Source of the DNA: Porphyra umbilicalis
Lineage: Eukaryota > Rhodophyta > Bangiophyceae > Bangiales > Bangiaceae
Direction: 5' to 3'
Length of the DNA stretch: 64,000 nucleotides
Assembly (NCBI GenBank): GCA_002049455.2
Contig: KV918801.1
Location: 186,001 to 250,000, forward strand
The notes beneath the pieces are model-generated. The model had not been told where the DNA came from. It ran no database searches and was given only the letters and a program-made list of their open reading frames with translations. Positions 33,328-42,968 of this stretch are shown here, piece by piece. Made by a program: the position numbers and the translations under genes. Position 1 is the stretch's first letter; each line of letters begins with the position of its first letter.

Positions 33328-36300
33328 ATGGGTGGCAACAACTGGTGCTCTCGAAAGAAGCGCAAGGCCGATCGTACGCGTCAGACGTCCTCGACGACTG
33401 GAGGCTCTGCATCCTCTGCTCCTCCAAAGCGCTCGAAAGAGACTAACGCTAGGGCTGTCGCACCTGGCCGCGCCCCAACCTCCGATGAGGAGGAGTCATC
33501 AACCGACAACCCCCGAAAGACGCCCAAGAGCGGCGACCACGAATCACCAACGCACAAGATGCTCATGGACGCCGTTGCGGCAGCCGTCACGGCGTCTTCA
33601 CAAGAACTTGACGGTCTTCAGCGCCGCGTTTCCAAAGAGAAGAAACGCCTTCAAGAGGCAACTGGTGGGCGAGCCGACGGCCAAGCTGCCACCGACCGCC
33701 AAGCTGCTGCCGACCGCCAAGCCGCAGCCGACCGCCAAGCCGTCCTCCAGCAGCAAGCGGCGGCCGAGAGCGCGGCCGCGGTGGAAAAAGAGCGTCAAAA
33801 CGCCGCCGACAGGCAAGCCGCCGCCGAACGTGAAGCCGCCGCCGACCGCCAAGCCGTCCTTGAGAAGCAAGCGGCGGCCGAGAGCGCGGTCGAGGTGGCA
33901 AAAGAGCGTCAAGCCGCCACCGACCGCCAAGCTGCCGCCGTCCGCCAAGCAGCTGCTGACCGCCAAGCCGCTGCCGACCGCCAAGCCGCCTCCGAACGCC
34001 AAGTCGTCCTCGAGCAGCGTGCCGCGGCCGAGAGCGCCGCAAAGGCGGCCAAAGAGCGACAAGCAGCCGCTGACCGCCAAGCCGTCGCCGACCGCCAAAC
34101 AGCCGCTGACCGCCAAGCCGCCGCCGACCGTCAAGCCGCCGCCGATCGCCAAGCCGCCTCCGACCGCCACGCCGCCTCCGACCGCCAAGTTGTCCTCGAG
34201 CAGCAAGCGGTGGCCGAGAGCGCCGCCAACGCGGCCAGAGAGCGACAAGCAGCCGCTGACCGCCAAGCCGCCGCCGACCGCCAAGCCGCCGCCGACCGCC
34301 AAGCCGCCGCCGACCGCCCAGCCGCCGCCAACGTCCATGCCGCCTTAGACCGCCAAGTCGTCCTCGAGCAGCAAGCAGCGGCAGAGAGTGCCGCCAAGGC
34401 GGCTAAAGAGCGACCAGCCGCCGCCGACCACCAAGCTGCAGCCGACCGCCATGCCGCCGCCGAGCGCCAAGCCGCCGCCAACCGCCAAGCCGTCCTCGAG
34501 CAGCAAGCGGTGGCCGATAGCGCGGACGAGGCGGCCAAAAAGCGTCAAGCCGCCGCCGACCGCCAAGCTGCCGCCGACCTCCAAGCCGCCGCCGACAGCC
34601 AAGCCGCCGCCGCCCGACAAGCTGCCGCCGACCGCCAAGCCGCGGCCGAACGCCAAGACGCCGCCGACCGCCAAGACACTGCCGACCGCCACGCGGTCCT
34701 GCAGCTGCAAGAGGCGGCAGAGAGCGCGGCCGAGGTGGCCAAAGAGCGCCAAGCCGCCGCCGACCGCCAAGCCACCGCCGACGGCCAGGCCGTCGCGCCA
34801 GCAGACATTGCTACAGCGGCTGGGACGGGGGCTGCGTCGGAGCCGGGCAATGAAGCCCGGGGCACAGCCGGTGCTGTTTTTCAGCTTCCTGCCAATGTGG
34901 CGTGGACCGCGCCTTCGCGTGCCCCGGTTCACCGCTCGACTATGAGCGAGGAGCTTGGCGCCGCAGCAAGAAGGGCAGCCGAGACTGTGTGGCTCCGATC
35001 GCCTCCTGCGCCAGCGCTCTTAAGCGCAGGGACTCCATGGTCTCCCCCTTCCATAGGGGTCCCATCAGAGCCTGCCTTGCTCTTCGGCGATACTTCTACG
35101 GCGTCCACCAGGGCATCTCCAACCTCAAATGATCCTTCGTTTGGCCGAGGCTTGGTTTTGGGCTCCACGGCGTCGAGCGCCGCACCGCAGCAGCCGTCTA
35201 TTCCAGGAAGGCCCGGTAGCCCCTCCGCGGGCGCCGCTGCAGCTCCTTCTGGGGGAGCACCGGCATCATCTGGAGGAGCTGTTCGGGTACCTCAAGGCGG
35301 TAGCGGTGCGCTACGCGCGCCTGCGAGCGGAGGTGGGGGTGCTGCTGCCTTGACTGGCGCTGCTACTCTACAAGTGCAATTCGAGAGCTGGACACGCCTC
35401 TTTGCCAACTCGGGTGCCACCTTTGATGCCATCCCTCATGGACAGCTCATCTCCGTGCTCGTTAAGGCCGAGGTCTACCCGACGTACCTGATCAACTTCG
35501 CGGCTGGGCGCTCTGTTCACACTCCACCGGCGACAAAGAACGGCTTGGAGCCCTGGTTCACTGACGTGCTTCGCAGCGCGCTGCCGGCCGGGCACTATGG
35601 TGAAGTGACGCGTCTGGGCCCATTGCTTGTCTCCAACCTCCTCACCGTCATCAACCTCCTGTACGCCAAGTTCAACAACGACCTGCCGGACAAGCCGATT
35701 GCAGATGCCACCGTGGCGCCACTGCTTGGTGCGCTCAACTCCTCGTTGGAGGCGCCCGGCGTGGCCGCGCCTGCGGCGCCCCCGTGCGGCAGCCCGCCGT
35801 CGACGCGCACATCCGAGCCTCTTCTGACAACACAGGTGCAAGGCACTTCGAGCATGCCCGGTGCAGATGCCCCTGCTCTGGCTGAGGGCGGCGTCGCGCC
35901 TGCCCGCCCACCTCGCAAGTCCGTGCGGCAAGGTGCGGGGTCAAAAAAGGCTGCCGCTGTGGACAAGGTGTACCCGAGCAAGCAAGACCCTACTTGGAGG
36001 CGCATGATGATCGCGGCGCGCATCCTTCTCGAGGAGTACGACGCCGAAAAGGACGTTTGGTCGGACGTGGACAACATCCGCTCGGACGTGGTAGCCGAGA
36101 CCAAGAAGAGCATCTGCGCGGAGTCATTGCGCATCATGTTGTCTTCCTTCCGATGGGGGGGTCACGGCAAACCCGAGAACCGCGTGTACGACAAGCTGCT
36201 TCAAGTCGCCATGAACAAGCCGGGGGTCGACGACAAGGAGAAGGCGCGCGTCTACATCCTCCGACTGTGGCATGTCGCCTGGGTGGATAAGGACTGGAAT

Positions 36301-36594
36301 GACAAGGAGGAGGACCGGGAGGTGACAACGACAACCTCCGGGAAGAAGAAGCCGTCTGTTCGAGCGCCGTGGAAGGTGTGGCTCGACGAGCTGCTCGGCT
36401 TTGTGCCGGAGTTGGACCGAATTCGTGCCGAGGAGGGACATGTAGCCACGTCGAGTAGCGCGCCCCCTTCTGGCGGTGTGGCTCCACGGCTGAGCGGGGG
36501 TCCCACTTCTGTTGCTGAGTCGGCTTTGCATCATACTGGCGGAGAGGGCCCCGGGGGGGACGTCGGTCAAACGGATGAGGCACAGACTCTGTAG
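33328..36594 (+). CDS. gene B, copy 1, 1088-residue coiled-coil repeat protein
   Basis: The N-terminus has nuclear-localisation-like basic clusters (RKKRKADR, PPKRSKE) and an acidic DEEESS. From about residue 115 to 495 there are seven or so super-units. Each consists of runs of the 5-residue AADRQ motif followed by VLEQQAAAESAAKAAKERQ, giving a long charged alanine-rich helix or coiled coil. A Ser/Pro/Gly-rich linker follows. Then come two conserved-looking blocks: YLINFAAGRSVHTPP...WFTDVLRSALPAGHYGEV (about 725-790), and a C-terminal helical domain with DPTWRRMMIAARILLEEYD and WKVWLDELLGFVPELDRI (about 885-1050). I do not recognise a family. The frame is open throughout. Its partner gene A lies upstream. 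Confidence 0.7.
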   Translation: MGGNNWCSRKKRKADRTRQTSSTTGGSASSAPPKRSKETNARAVAPGRAPTSDEEESSTDNPRKTPKSGDHESPTHKMLMDAVAAAVTASSQELDGLQRRVSKEKKRLQEATGGRADGQAATDRQAAADRQAAADRQAVLQQQAAAESAAAVEKERQNAADRQAAAEREAAADRQAVLEKQAAAESAVEVAKERQAATDRQAAAVRQAAADRQAAADRQAASERQVVLEQRAAAESAAKAAKERQAAADRQAVADRQTAADRQAAADRQAAADRQAASDRHAASDRQVVLEQQAVAESAANAARERQAAADRQAAADRQAAADRQAAADRPAAANVHAALDRQVVLEQQAAAESAAKAAKERPAAADHQAAADRHAAAERQAAANRQAVLEQQAVADSADEAAKKRQAAADRQAAADLQAAADSQAAAARQAAADRQAAAERQDAADRQDTADRHAVLQLQEAAESAAEVAKERQAAADRQATADGQAVAPADIATAAGTGAASEPGNEARGTAGAVFQLPANVAWTAPSRAPVHRSTMSEELGAAARRAAETVWLRSPPAPALLSAGTPWSPPSIGVPSEPALLFGDTSTASTRASPTSNDPSFGRGLVLGSTASSAAPQQPSIPGRPGSPSAGAAAAPSGGAPASSGGAVRVPQGGSGALRAPASGGGGAAALTGAATLQVQFESWTRLFANSGATFDAIPHGQLISVLVKAEVYPTYLINFAAGRSVHTPPATKNGLEPWFTDVLRSALPAGHYGEVTRLGPLLVSNLLTVINLLYAKFNNDLPDKPIADATVAPLLGALNSSLEAPGVAAPAAPPCGSPPSTRTSEPLLTTQVQGTSSMPGADAPALAEGGVAPARPPRKSVRQGAGSKKAAAVDKVYPSKQDPTWRRMMIAARILLEEYDAEKDVWSDVDNIRSDVVAETKKSICAESLRIMLSSFRWGGHGKPENRVYDKLLQVAMNKPGVDDKEKARVYILRLWHVAWVDKDWNDKEEDREVTTTTSGKKKPSVRAPWKVWLDELLGFVPELDRIRAEEGHVATSSSAPPSGGVAPRLSGGPTSVAESALHHTGGEGPGGDVGQTDEAQTL
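33680..34810 (+). repeat. 15-bp-based tandem repeat inside gene B, copy 1
   Basis: The base unit GCCGCCGACCGCCAA encodes AADRQ and is grouped in super-units of about 120-190 bp separated by a GTCCTCGAGCAG block. A second forward frame also stays open, reading the same DNA as a basic PPTAK repeat. Confidence 0.85.
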
Positions 36595-37439
36595 TGTAGC
36601 TCGGCTGGGGGTTGAGGGTGCGCGAGGTGTTCTTTGTTGGGGATGATACAGGTCCTTTGCCGTATCGAATGCCGTCTTGTCGATACATACGCCCATGCTG
36701 CGCGTCTTGGTGCCGTCGTGTGCAGCGCTGCTTGGGGTTTTCATTGTCTTTGCGCTGGATCCATCTTGTCTCCGTCCTTGGTCGCTTCGTATCATGTGAG
36801 AGTGCGTTGAGGCTACGCCGCGAAGTCGCCATGCTCCCGACTGTGGTGCGCTCGTCCTTGTATCGTGAATTGTAGTATCACACGGTCACTTGTTTGCGAT
36901 TATCTTGTCACTAGATGTTGTAATCTCGTGCGTGGTTCTCGACGCTACCTGATTAAACGTAATCTAGTTTGTGATTTTGCTTCTCGTAACAGTAGGGGTA
37001 GTGGTGGTTACAACATCCACGATACCGTACGAGTACACGAACTGTTTGTGGCGATCCGTCCGAGGACCTCCAGTGTCGTGGCTACCGTGGTTTTCCATGA
37101 GCTGGGCGGAAGCGCATCCAAAATATCATTCATATCGTCACCCTGATCCGCATTCCACTCTGTCAGCGGCAGCTGCCGTGAAAGTTCGACACGGCGGTCG
37201 ATCTGTTCTAAATTTTCTTTGGGGCTCGCCACCGCGCCGATGTGGGGCGCGCCCGACACCTCTGCCACCACAGCCATTGGTGTCACCTCTGGTACCACTG
37301 CCGCCAGGTCATATTGCATCCCAGACTGCGGGGATTGCGGTCCACACGCCGCTGACTGTGGTTGAGTATTGGCCGCACTCTCCAACGCTGGCGCAGCTGC
37401 GACGGCGTTTTCCGCGTCTGCAAACGGTTGAGGAGAAGC
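36595..37439. other. no gene seen between gene B and the Ala-rich ORF, copy 1
   Basis: T-rich at first, as a 3' UTR would be, with TGATTAAACGTAA near 36949. No ORF with recognisable content. It is collinear with 46423-47263 in copy 2 with small indels. Confidence 0.4.
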
Positions 37440-38000
37440 CTAGTCGCCGTCGGCGGCAGTAGCGGCGGCCCAGTCGACGGGGATTGCTGCACCGTCGCCG
37501 CCCCCACCGCCGTCACCAAGCACGGATAAAAAATGACTGGTGCACTTCTGGGGCCGCCCAGCCGGTATAACCCAAGCAGGGTGACACAGGGGCCGCCGTT
37601 GCCGCTCCGCGAAACCCCCGCCGGGTGCTGTGTTCCCGCAGTGCGCTGGGGCCTGTGAGGGGGCGGCAGGCAAAGGTGCGTGCCCGGCCGCCGCCCGCGC
37701 ACCCGCCCCCACCGGTGCCGTGGTGCTGACAGAAGTTGTGGCGGACCGACGCGAGGCCGCTCGCTGCACTGCAGCAACCGTCGCCGCACGGGGAGGTGCA
37801 GGCTGCGGCGCCGCCGCCGTCGCCCGACCGTCGGCCGTTGTTGCCAGCAGGGCAACGGCGACCGCGCCAGTAGCCGTCACCGAAAGCACAGGGGTCGCTT
37901 CGCGGGCGACTGTTGTGGCGGGCACCGCGGCCACGCCGAGGCAGCAGTTGTCACACACTGTCGCTTGTGCGTAAAGGCAATGCTGCTGGACACATATCAA
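37440..38000 (-). CDS. Ala/Thr/Val-rich ORF, copy 1
   Basis: The 186-codon minus-strand ORF has a Cys-rich N-terminus (MICVQQHC...CDNCC) and then alternating Ala/Val/Thr segments. A Pro/Ala-rich middle and a C-terminus WAAATAADGD complete it. In copy 2 the N-terminal 110 residues are the same but the frame differs at the C-terminal part. The opposite strand is equally open, so this may be composition only. No family recognised. Confidence 0.3.
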   Translation of the reverse strand: MICVQQHCLYAQATVCDNCCLGVAAVPATTVAREATPVLSVTATGAVAVALLATTADGRATAAAPQPAPPRAATVAAVQRAASRRSATTSVSTTAPVGAGARAAAGHAPLPAAPSQAPAHCGNTAPGGGFAERQRRPLCHPAWVIPAGRPQKCTSHFLSVLGDGGGGGDGAAIPVDWAAATAADGD

Positions 38001-38984
38001 TGCAAATCAGCATGATGGTGTGGGTTTCAGCCCACTCTGACTGCATAGGCGTGATCAGGGACGTCCCTTTACCCAGAAGAAATGATAAAGTCAAGCACCG
38101 CACGACTTTCGTTCTCGGCACCCTACTGTCCCGAGATGTGCTGCCCTTCCCCACCATACAGGCCAAGGACATCCTCCTCGAGTCAGCAGCAGGTCCGACC
38201 CAACATGAACACCATGTCACAATCCACCGGGGAGCTCAAGTAGGGCAGAGAACAGCCCCTGGTCATGTCGAAGTGCACAGAATTGTACAACAAGGGCTCC
38301 TTCATGCCCATATGACACCCTACCTGCCCTTCACGCGCGCCGCGCGACCGATGTTAGCTTGGAACGAATTTGGTCCGAGTGAATCTTTCAGAATAATCTA
38401 ATATGGTCCAGCGATCAAAAGGTTTCTATTCAATGTCTAGACGATGTGCAGCCTGAGTACAGCACGATACAACCGCAGCTCCTTGCATGGAACTACTATT
38501 GAGAGGCCTCACAACGCCTGACATGTGACAGACACGGCTCCAAGACAGAAACCATGCCACGAGATTTCAATAACATACGTCGAGTGAAAGCTGTCATCAG
38601 GGCAGTGTCTGATTTTCTGTTGATGGCCGCTCTTCGCTCGGTTAGCCACAACCCCTGGCGCAGGGTCTTTCCATGCGCCCCGTCAATCTGAGACGAGGGT
38701 CACTGCCAGCACGCCGCATTGTCTCACAGCTCCCCCGCCCCGACCCTTGTATGCGAACAAGTGAGAGCTCATGCGTTGGCACAGTAGGATAAGGACCTGG
38801 GCGGGGTACACGCGTGAGTGGAAAGAGCATGAGAACACCATCGTCGTGCCCGCCGTTGTGGCAGTAGCCAGCCATGGGAGTGTACTTAGGCACCTGCTGT
38901 GGGCTGCTCCGGTGGACCGGACCGTGCTGCGCGCGTGGCAGCGAGAGTCAACTAGGAACTGATTGCTGGAGTACCCGGGTGTTG
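38001..38984. other. right part of block copy 1, no gene seen
   Basis: Short ORFs only; collinear with 47825-48806. It ends at the N. Confidence 0.4.
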
Positions 38985-38985
38985 N
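38985..38985. other. single N at the junction of the two block copies
   Basis: The only ambiguous base in the window lies exactly between the end of copy 1 and the start of copy 2. It marks either an unresolved base or a collapsed gap of unknown length. Confidence 0.95.
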
Positions 38986-40043
38986 CTCATGAAAATTGCC
39001 AGGCACAACAGTCGTTTCCCAGAAGTACCGCAAGAAACATAGATCTTGGTTGTGGAGCATCGAGCTGCACAGAGTGTCCGCCAACAAAATGATATAGGGT
39101 TGCAGGAGGTAACATTCAAAAGACTCCAAAAGCCGAAAACGTCGCAGATCGTGTAGGATCCCGGCCCCGGGGAGAGCTTGTTTTTAGAGGATGAAAAAGT
39201 AGAGGGTGGCAGATCTGATGAGGGCGCAGGCGTATCGGACGACCCAGCATTATCGACAATCGAAGGGAGTGCGAAATGGTCGCACAAAGGAGACGGCTGT
39301 TCCGTATTTGCTCGCAGCAGCCGTCCGCGAGGAGGGTACGGTGCGTAACGGCTGCTGCTCGCCGATAGGGAATGATGGGGGAGAGGCAAGGTGAGGTTGG
39401 GCGCGATGGACTGTGAGACAAAGGAAGAGCTGGGCCAAACGGGCCAAGAAGTGCCTCTGCCTGCGTCGAGGGACCTTGATCGAAATTATCGCCTCGAAGC
39501 GACTTGCCGCGCATTACAGGTCCGGAGCACAAGTATGCCGAGACTGTCGGTATTCATCAAATTTTGTTGAAAAACGGCGATTGGGTAACCCAATTACACA
39601 ATCTGGTACGGATACTTCCACAGATTACCCCCCAGTCTGCCTCGGGAGGGGAGCGGCCTCGCGTGTGAATCACAAGTGCTAATTGTTGTGTACCACTCTT
39701 GATGCGAGCCATCAAGGCCCCAACTGAACTATAGGTTTGGTATCATGGAGCCAGTGCACCAAACTGATCTGCATAGTCCCCACTCACTATTACCACAGAA
39801 CGCTGAGTCGCCTGTTAGAGGAAGCAGATGCATACACACTGTGCGTAACGGCGCCTGCGTGTCTGAAGGGAATGATTGGGGAGAGGCCCGGTGACATTGG
39901 GCGGGATGGTATGCGAGACAGAAGAAAACCAGGATCGGCTGGGCCTCCAGCGCCAAGAAGTCAGAGATGGCAGGTGATTTATATTTGATTTACATCATGC
40001 TGCTTTTGGTGTGTTATTCCGTTTACCCGAATCGTCTCATGAT

Positions 40044-40592
40044 TTAAAACACACGGGCATTCTCCTGCAACGAGCACGGTGGTGAGTGCCAGCAACCCCC
40101 CCGGGCGGTCATGTCGACACGCACGGACGCGTTGGCGGTGGCGTGCGCGCCAATGGAAAACGCGACAGCGGTGTGGGCAGCGGGGAGGTCGCTGGCGTCG
40201 GGCACCGCCTTCGACGCGCCGCCAGCCACGGCGACCGCGAGCGTGGTGAGCAACGCGGCCATCGTGCCGCTGTCGACGGCGGCAGGCTCGAAAACGCCAT
40301 CGCGTTCCCTCGTCATCATGGTGCCGAGTGCGTCCCCCACCGCCGTCACGGGCACCCACGACACGTTCGCCGCGGCGGCTGCAGCGGCGGCGGTGGCGGC
40401 TGTCACGACCGCCACGGCGGTGACCGCCAGGTAGGGCGGCAGCGGACCCCCCCCCACACCCCGTCGCCGTCTCCATCCCCTGCCGCTCGCCTCCCCCCCC
40501 CTGACTTGGCGACAGCCGCCCAGTCGGTGATGCCCACCGCACGCGACACGAAGGAAACACCAGGGTGAGTGGTCCTTATCAGGCCCAATCAC
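40044..40592 (-). CDS. Ala-rich possible membrane protein, copy 2
   Basis: Counterpart of 30395-30946. The two hydrophobic segments are conserved (PYLAVTAVAVVTAATAA; TMAALLTTLAVAVAGG). The C-terminus reads differently because of a one-base difference in a C run near 40098-40105. Coding status is uncertain. Confidence 0.35.
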   Translation of the reverse strand: MIGPDKDHSPWCFLRVACGGHHRLGGCRQVRGGEASGRGWRRRRGVGGGPLPPYLAVTAVAVVTAATAAAAAAAANVSWVPVTAVGDALGTMMTRERDGVFEPAAVDSGTMAALLTTLAVAVAGGASKAVPDASDLPAAHTAVAFSIGAHATANASVRVDMTARGGCWHSPPCSLQENARVF

Positions 40593-41175
40593 GTGGTATT
40601 TGTACTTCTATTCCTGACAACGAGCCTAAATGATTGAAATCATGCCCGATGATTTAAATCCATAAAACTCCCGTCACGAGAAACAAAGTCAAGGGTTGAT
40701 TTAAATCCTGGCGCCAGAAATGATTTAAATCATACCGCCGCAAGAAATGCCTGTTCGCACGTCGATGGCCCATGGTCCGAATGTACGCCTCAAAGTGACT
40801 TCCAACACATTACAGATCCGCAACACACGTACACTAAGATTGTCGGTAATCAAGAAATCTTGTTCAGAAACTGCGTTGTTGTAACAATGACACCACATAT
40901 GGTACGAGTAGTTCCAGAGATTACTCCGACCGTTGTTTGCCGACGAGGACTCGTGCTTTCTGAAATCAAGACACCGTAACATTCTTCCGTGGGAAGGTCA
41001 GTCATCATGGGTCCTCACTGGATCTGTGTTGAAGTGAGTGCTCAGATCAGTAAACTGCTGCAGTTGTCACCGCGGTGTCCCGGCCCTCCCTCCCTTCGTG
41101 CTGCATATCTGTGGTCGCGTGGGAAGCGTCTGCTTTCCAACATCAAGTACCTGTCTTGTTCTTCAACGTGTTGCG

Positions 41176-42074
41176 ATGTCGCCCTTTATCGCATCTCGAG
41201 CATTCCCCCTCGTGGGTTCGGACGCCGTACCCGGCGACTCCGTCGTCCTTGATGCCAATGACGCCCAAGGATGTGACCCCCAGGGGAGGCTCGTCGTCGG
41301 CATTTCGGCGTCGGTTAACCCCATGAATCGCGCCTTTGTGCCCCGCCCACTGCCTGACAACATTGACGGCCATCGACGTCTGGCCCGCGCGCTCGTGGCC
41401 AACCGACGGAACAAGAGGATGCCAGCGACGGATCGAGCGCTCTGCAGAACGATCGAAGCCCGACTCAACAACATCAAGGAGGCGCATCGCCGAGGCGCCG
41501 CCAAGGTTGGTCTTGCTGGGGAATTCTTCAAGTCGGCGGCCATTCTGGCCAACTCCACGTTTGGACGACAGGTATCGGCCACACCGAGCCCCACCCATCA
41601 ATCAAGAATTGAGACGCTACCTCGGGCTCAGCCCCCTTTGGCGCGGGCTCTAACGCGCTCTCGCGACAGCCCTGCACCTCCTCTGCGGCTTTGCCTCTAA
41701 GGGCCTCGCCGCCTGCCATGGAAGTTCGCGACAAGCCCATTGAGATGGATCGACTGCCACGGGACTGGGAGCACATGATGGACGTCGTCGAGATGTCCTG
41801 CGAGGTCGGTGTCGGGACCACTATGGCCTTAAAGAAGCTTCAAAGCGGCGAGCCCGATCGACTAGTGTGGGACAAGAAGCACTCGTTTGGGAGGGCGTCG
41901 TCGTCAATGCTCTCGAAGCGCCGCGCCATTGCGAAGGCTGCTATCAAGGCAGGTGGCTGGGGAGCGCTACGTCTACTTCTTCGTGACGAGCGGGCCAAGC
42001 GCACCGGACGTGGAGAGTCCTTTGGATACAACAAGGTGCTGATGTTCTGCTCTGCTATGATGCGAGGGACATGA
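41176..42074 (+). CDS. gene A, copy 2, unrecognised two-exon gene
   Basis: Exon 1 is 41176-41571 and exon 2 is 41670-42074, with a 98-bp phase-0 intron (CAG/GTATCG ... GCGACAG). The spliced frame is open for 266 codons, so this is the better copy for defining the protein. It starts MSPFIASRAFPLVGSDAVPG and ends SFGYNKVLMFCSAMMRGT. Both exons and both splice sites are preserved between the copies, which argues that the gene model is right. No family recognised. Confidence 0.65.
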
Positions 42075-42968
42075 CGGGTTGCTCTTGTTCTTGTGATCCA
42101 ATCGCGTCTGCTTCTACAGTGATGTTAGCGTTCTCTTCTCTTACCGCCTGTGCTCGTTGGTGTTCTTGGTCTTATAAGATTTGTGCTTTGTGCTCCTGCT
42201 CGTGTTCCATGACTGTCGAGTCCCCTAGTGGCATGCGAGCGTCTGGATGCCACAGACGCCTACGTTTGCTTGAGAGGTCAGATGTCCTGCCCGATGTCGA
42301 TGAAATATTGAACCATCTCACAAATGTTGTGACTAATACTTGTCACTAGAATGTCACAGTTACCATATTGCTAAGTCCGTAACTAGGTTGTGCGGGCTGC
42401 AGACGTGAAAACGAAATCCCGTGACAAAGTGGAAGAGTTCGGTCCTTGTAACATTGCAACGTCACTGCTAAACAGTTGTGACGTGAACAAAGGTCGCAGC
42501 GCATTGCAGGTCCCGACCGCACGCGCACGACGGGCCAAGCACCGAGGTATCCGCGTCGTGCCCCCCTCGCACGGAATCCGTTCCGTCCGTGTGGCTGTCC
42601 CACCCCGCTGTTCTCTCTTCCTCGTGCTTGCGCGGAGCTCCTGCTGAAGGTGGGCTCCGAGCTCAGGACCTCCATCAACTTGGCTGATCGTCTGATTTCT
42701 CGTCATCAGCTGAGGTGCACGCTACGGTCTCAGAGGATGCTTCTGTAGCTCTTTTTGCTTTAACGGTACGGCACCACGATTTTCTCGTCACTTGTTGTTC
42801 TTGCGTATTGTCCGCCCTGATGAGAGAAGGGGTTGCACTGCTATGGGTTTTAATGAACGCGTACGTGACCGTTGAACCCATGTATGCTAACCTTTTCACT
42901 CCCCCTTCTAGGTGCATCACGCTTTCATGTGCTGAGCTGGTGCTTCCCCCATGTCTCCTTCCGTGTAG
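42075..42968. other. spacer between gene A and gene B, copy 2
   Basis: Same content as 32434-33327: no ORF of note and T-rich. Confidence 0.4.

Larger units (their letters stand above)
29344..38984 (+). repeat. duplicated ~9.6-kb block, copy 1
   Basis: From CTCATGAAAATTGCCAGG at 29344 to GGGTGTTG at 38984 the sequence is collinear with 38986-48806. Substitutions run at a few percent and there are several indels. It carries gene A, gene B and two Ala-rich ORFs. It stops exactly at a single N, so its true right end may be missing. The function of the block is unknown. Confidence 0.92.

Noticed and set aside
33598-34338. Gly/Leu/Val-rich minus-strand ORFs opposite gene B
   Set aside because: They are antisense readings of the AADRQ repeat (GLAVGG peptides) with no independent support.
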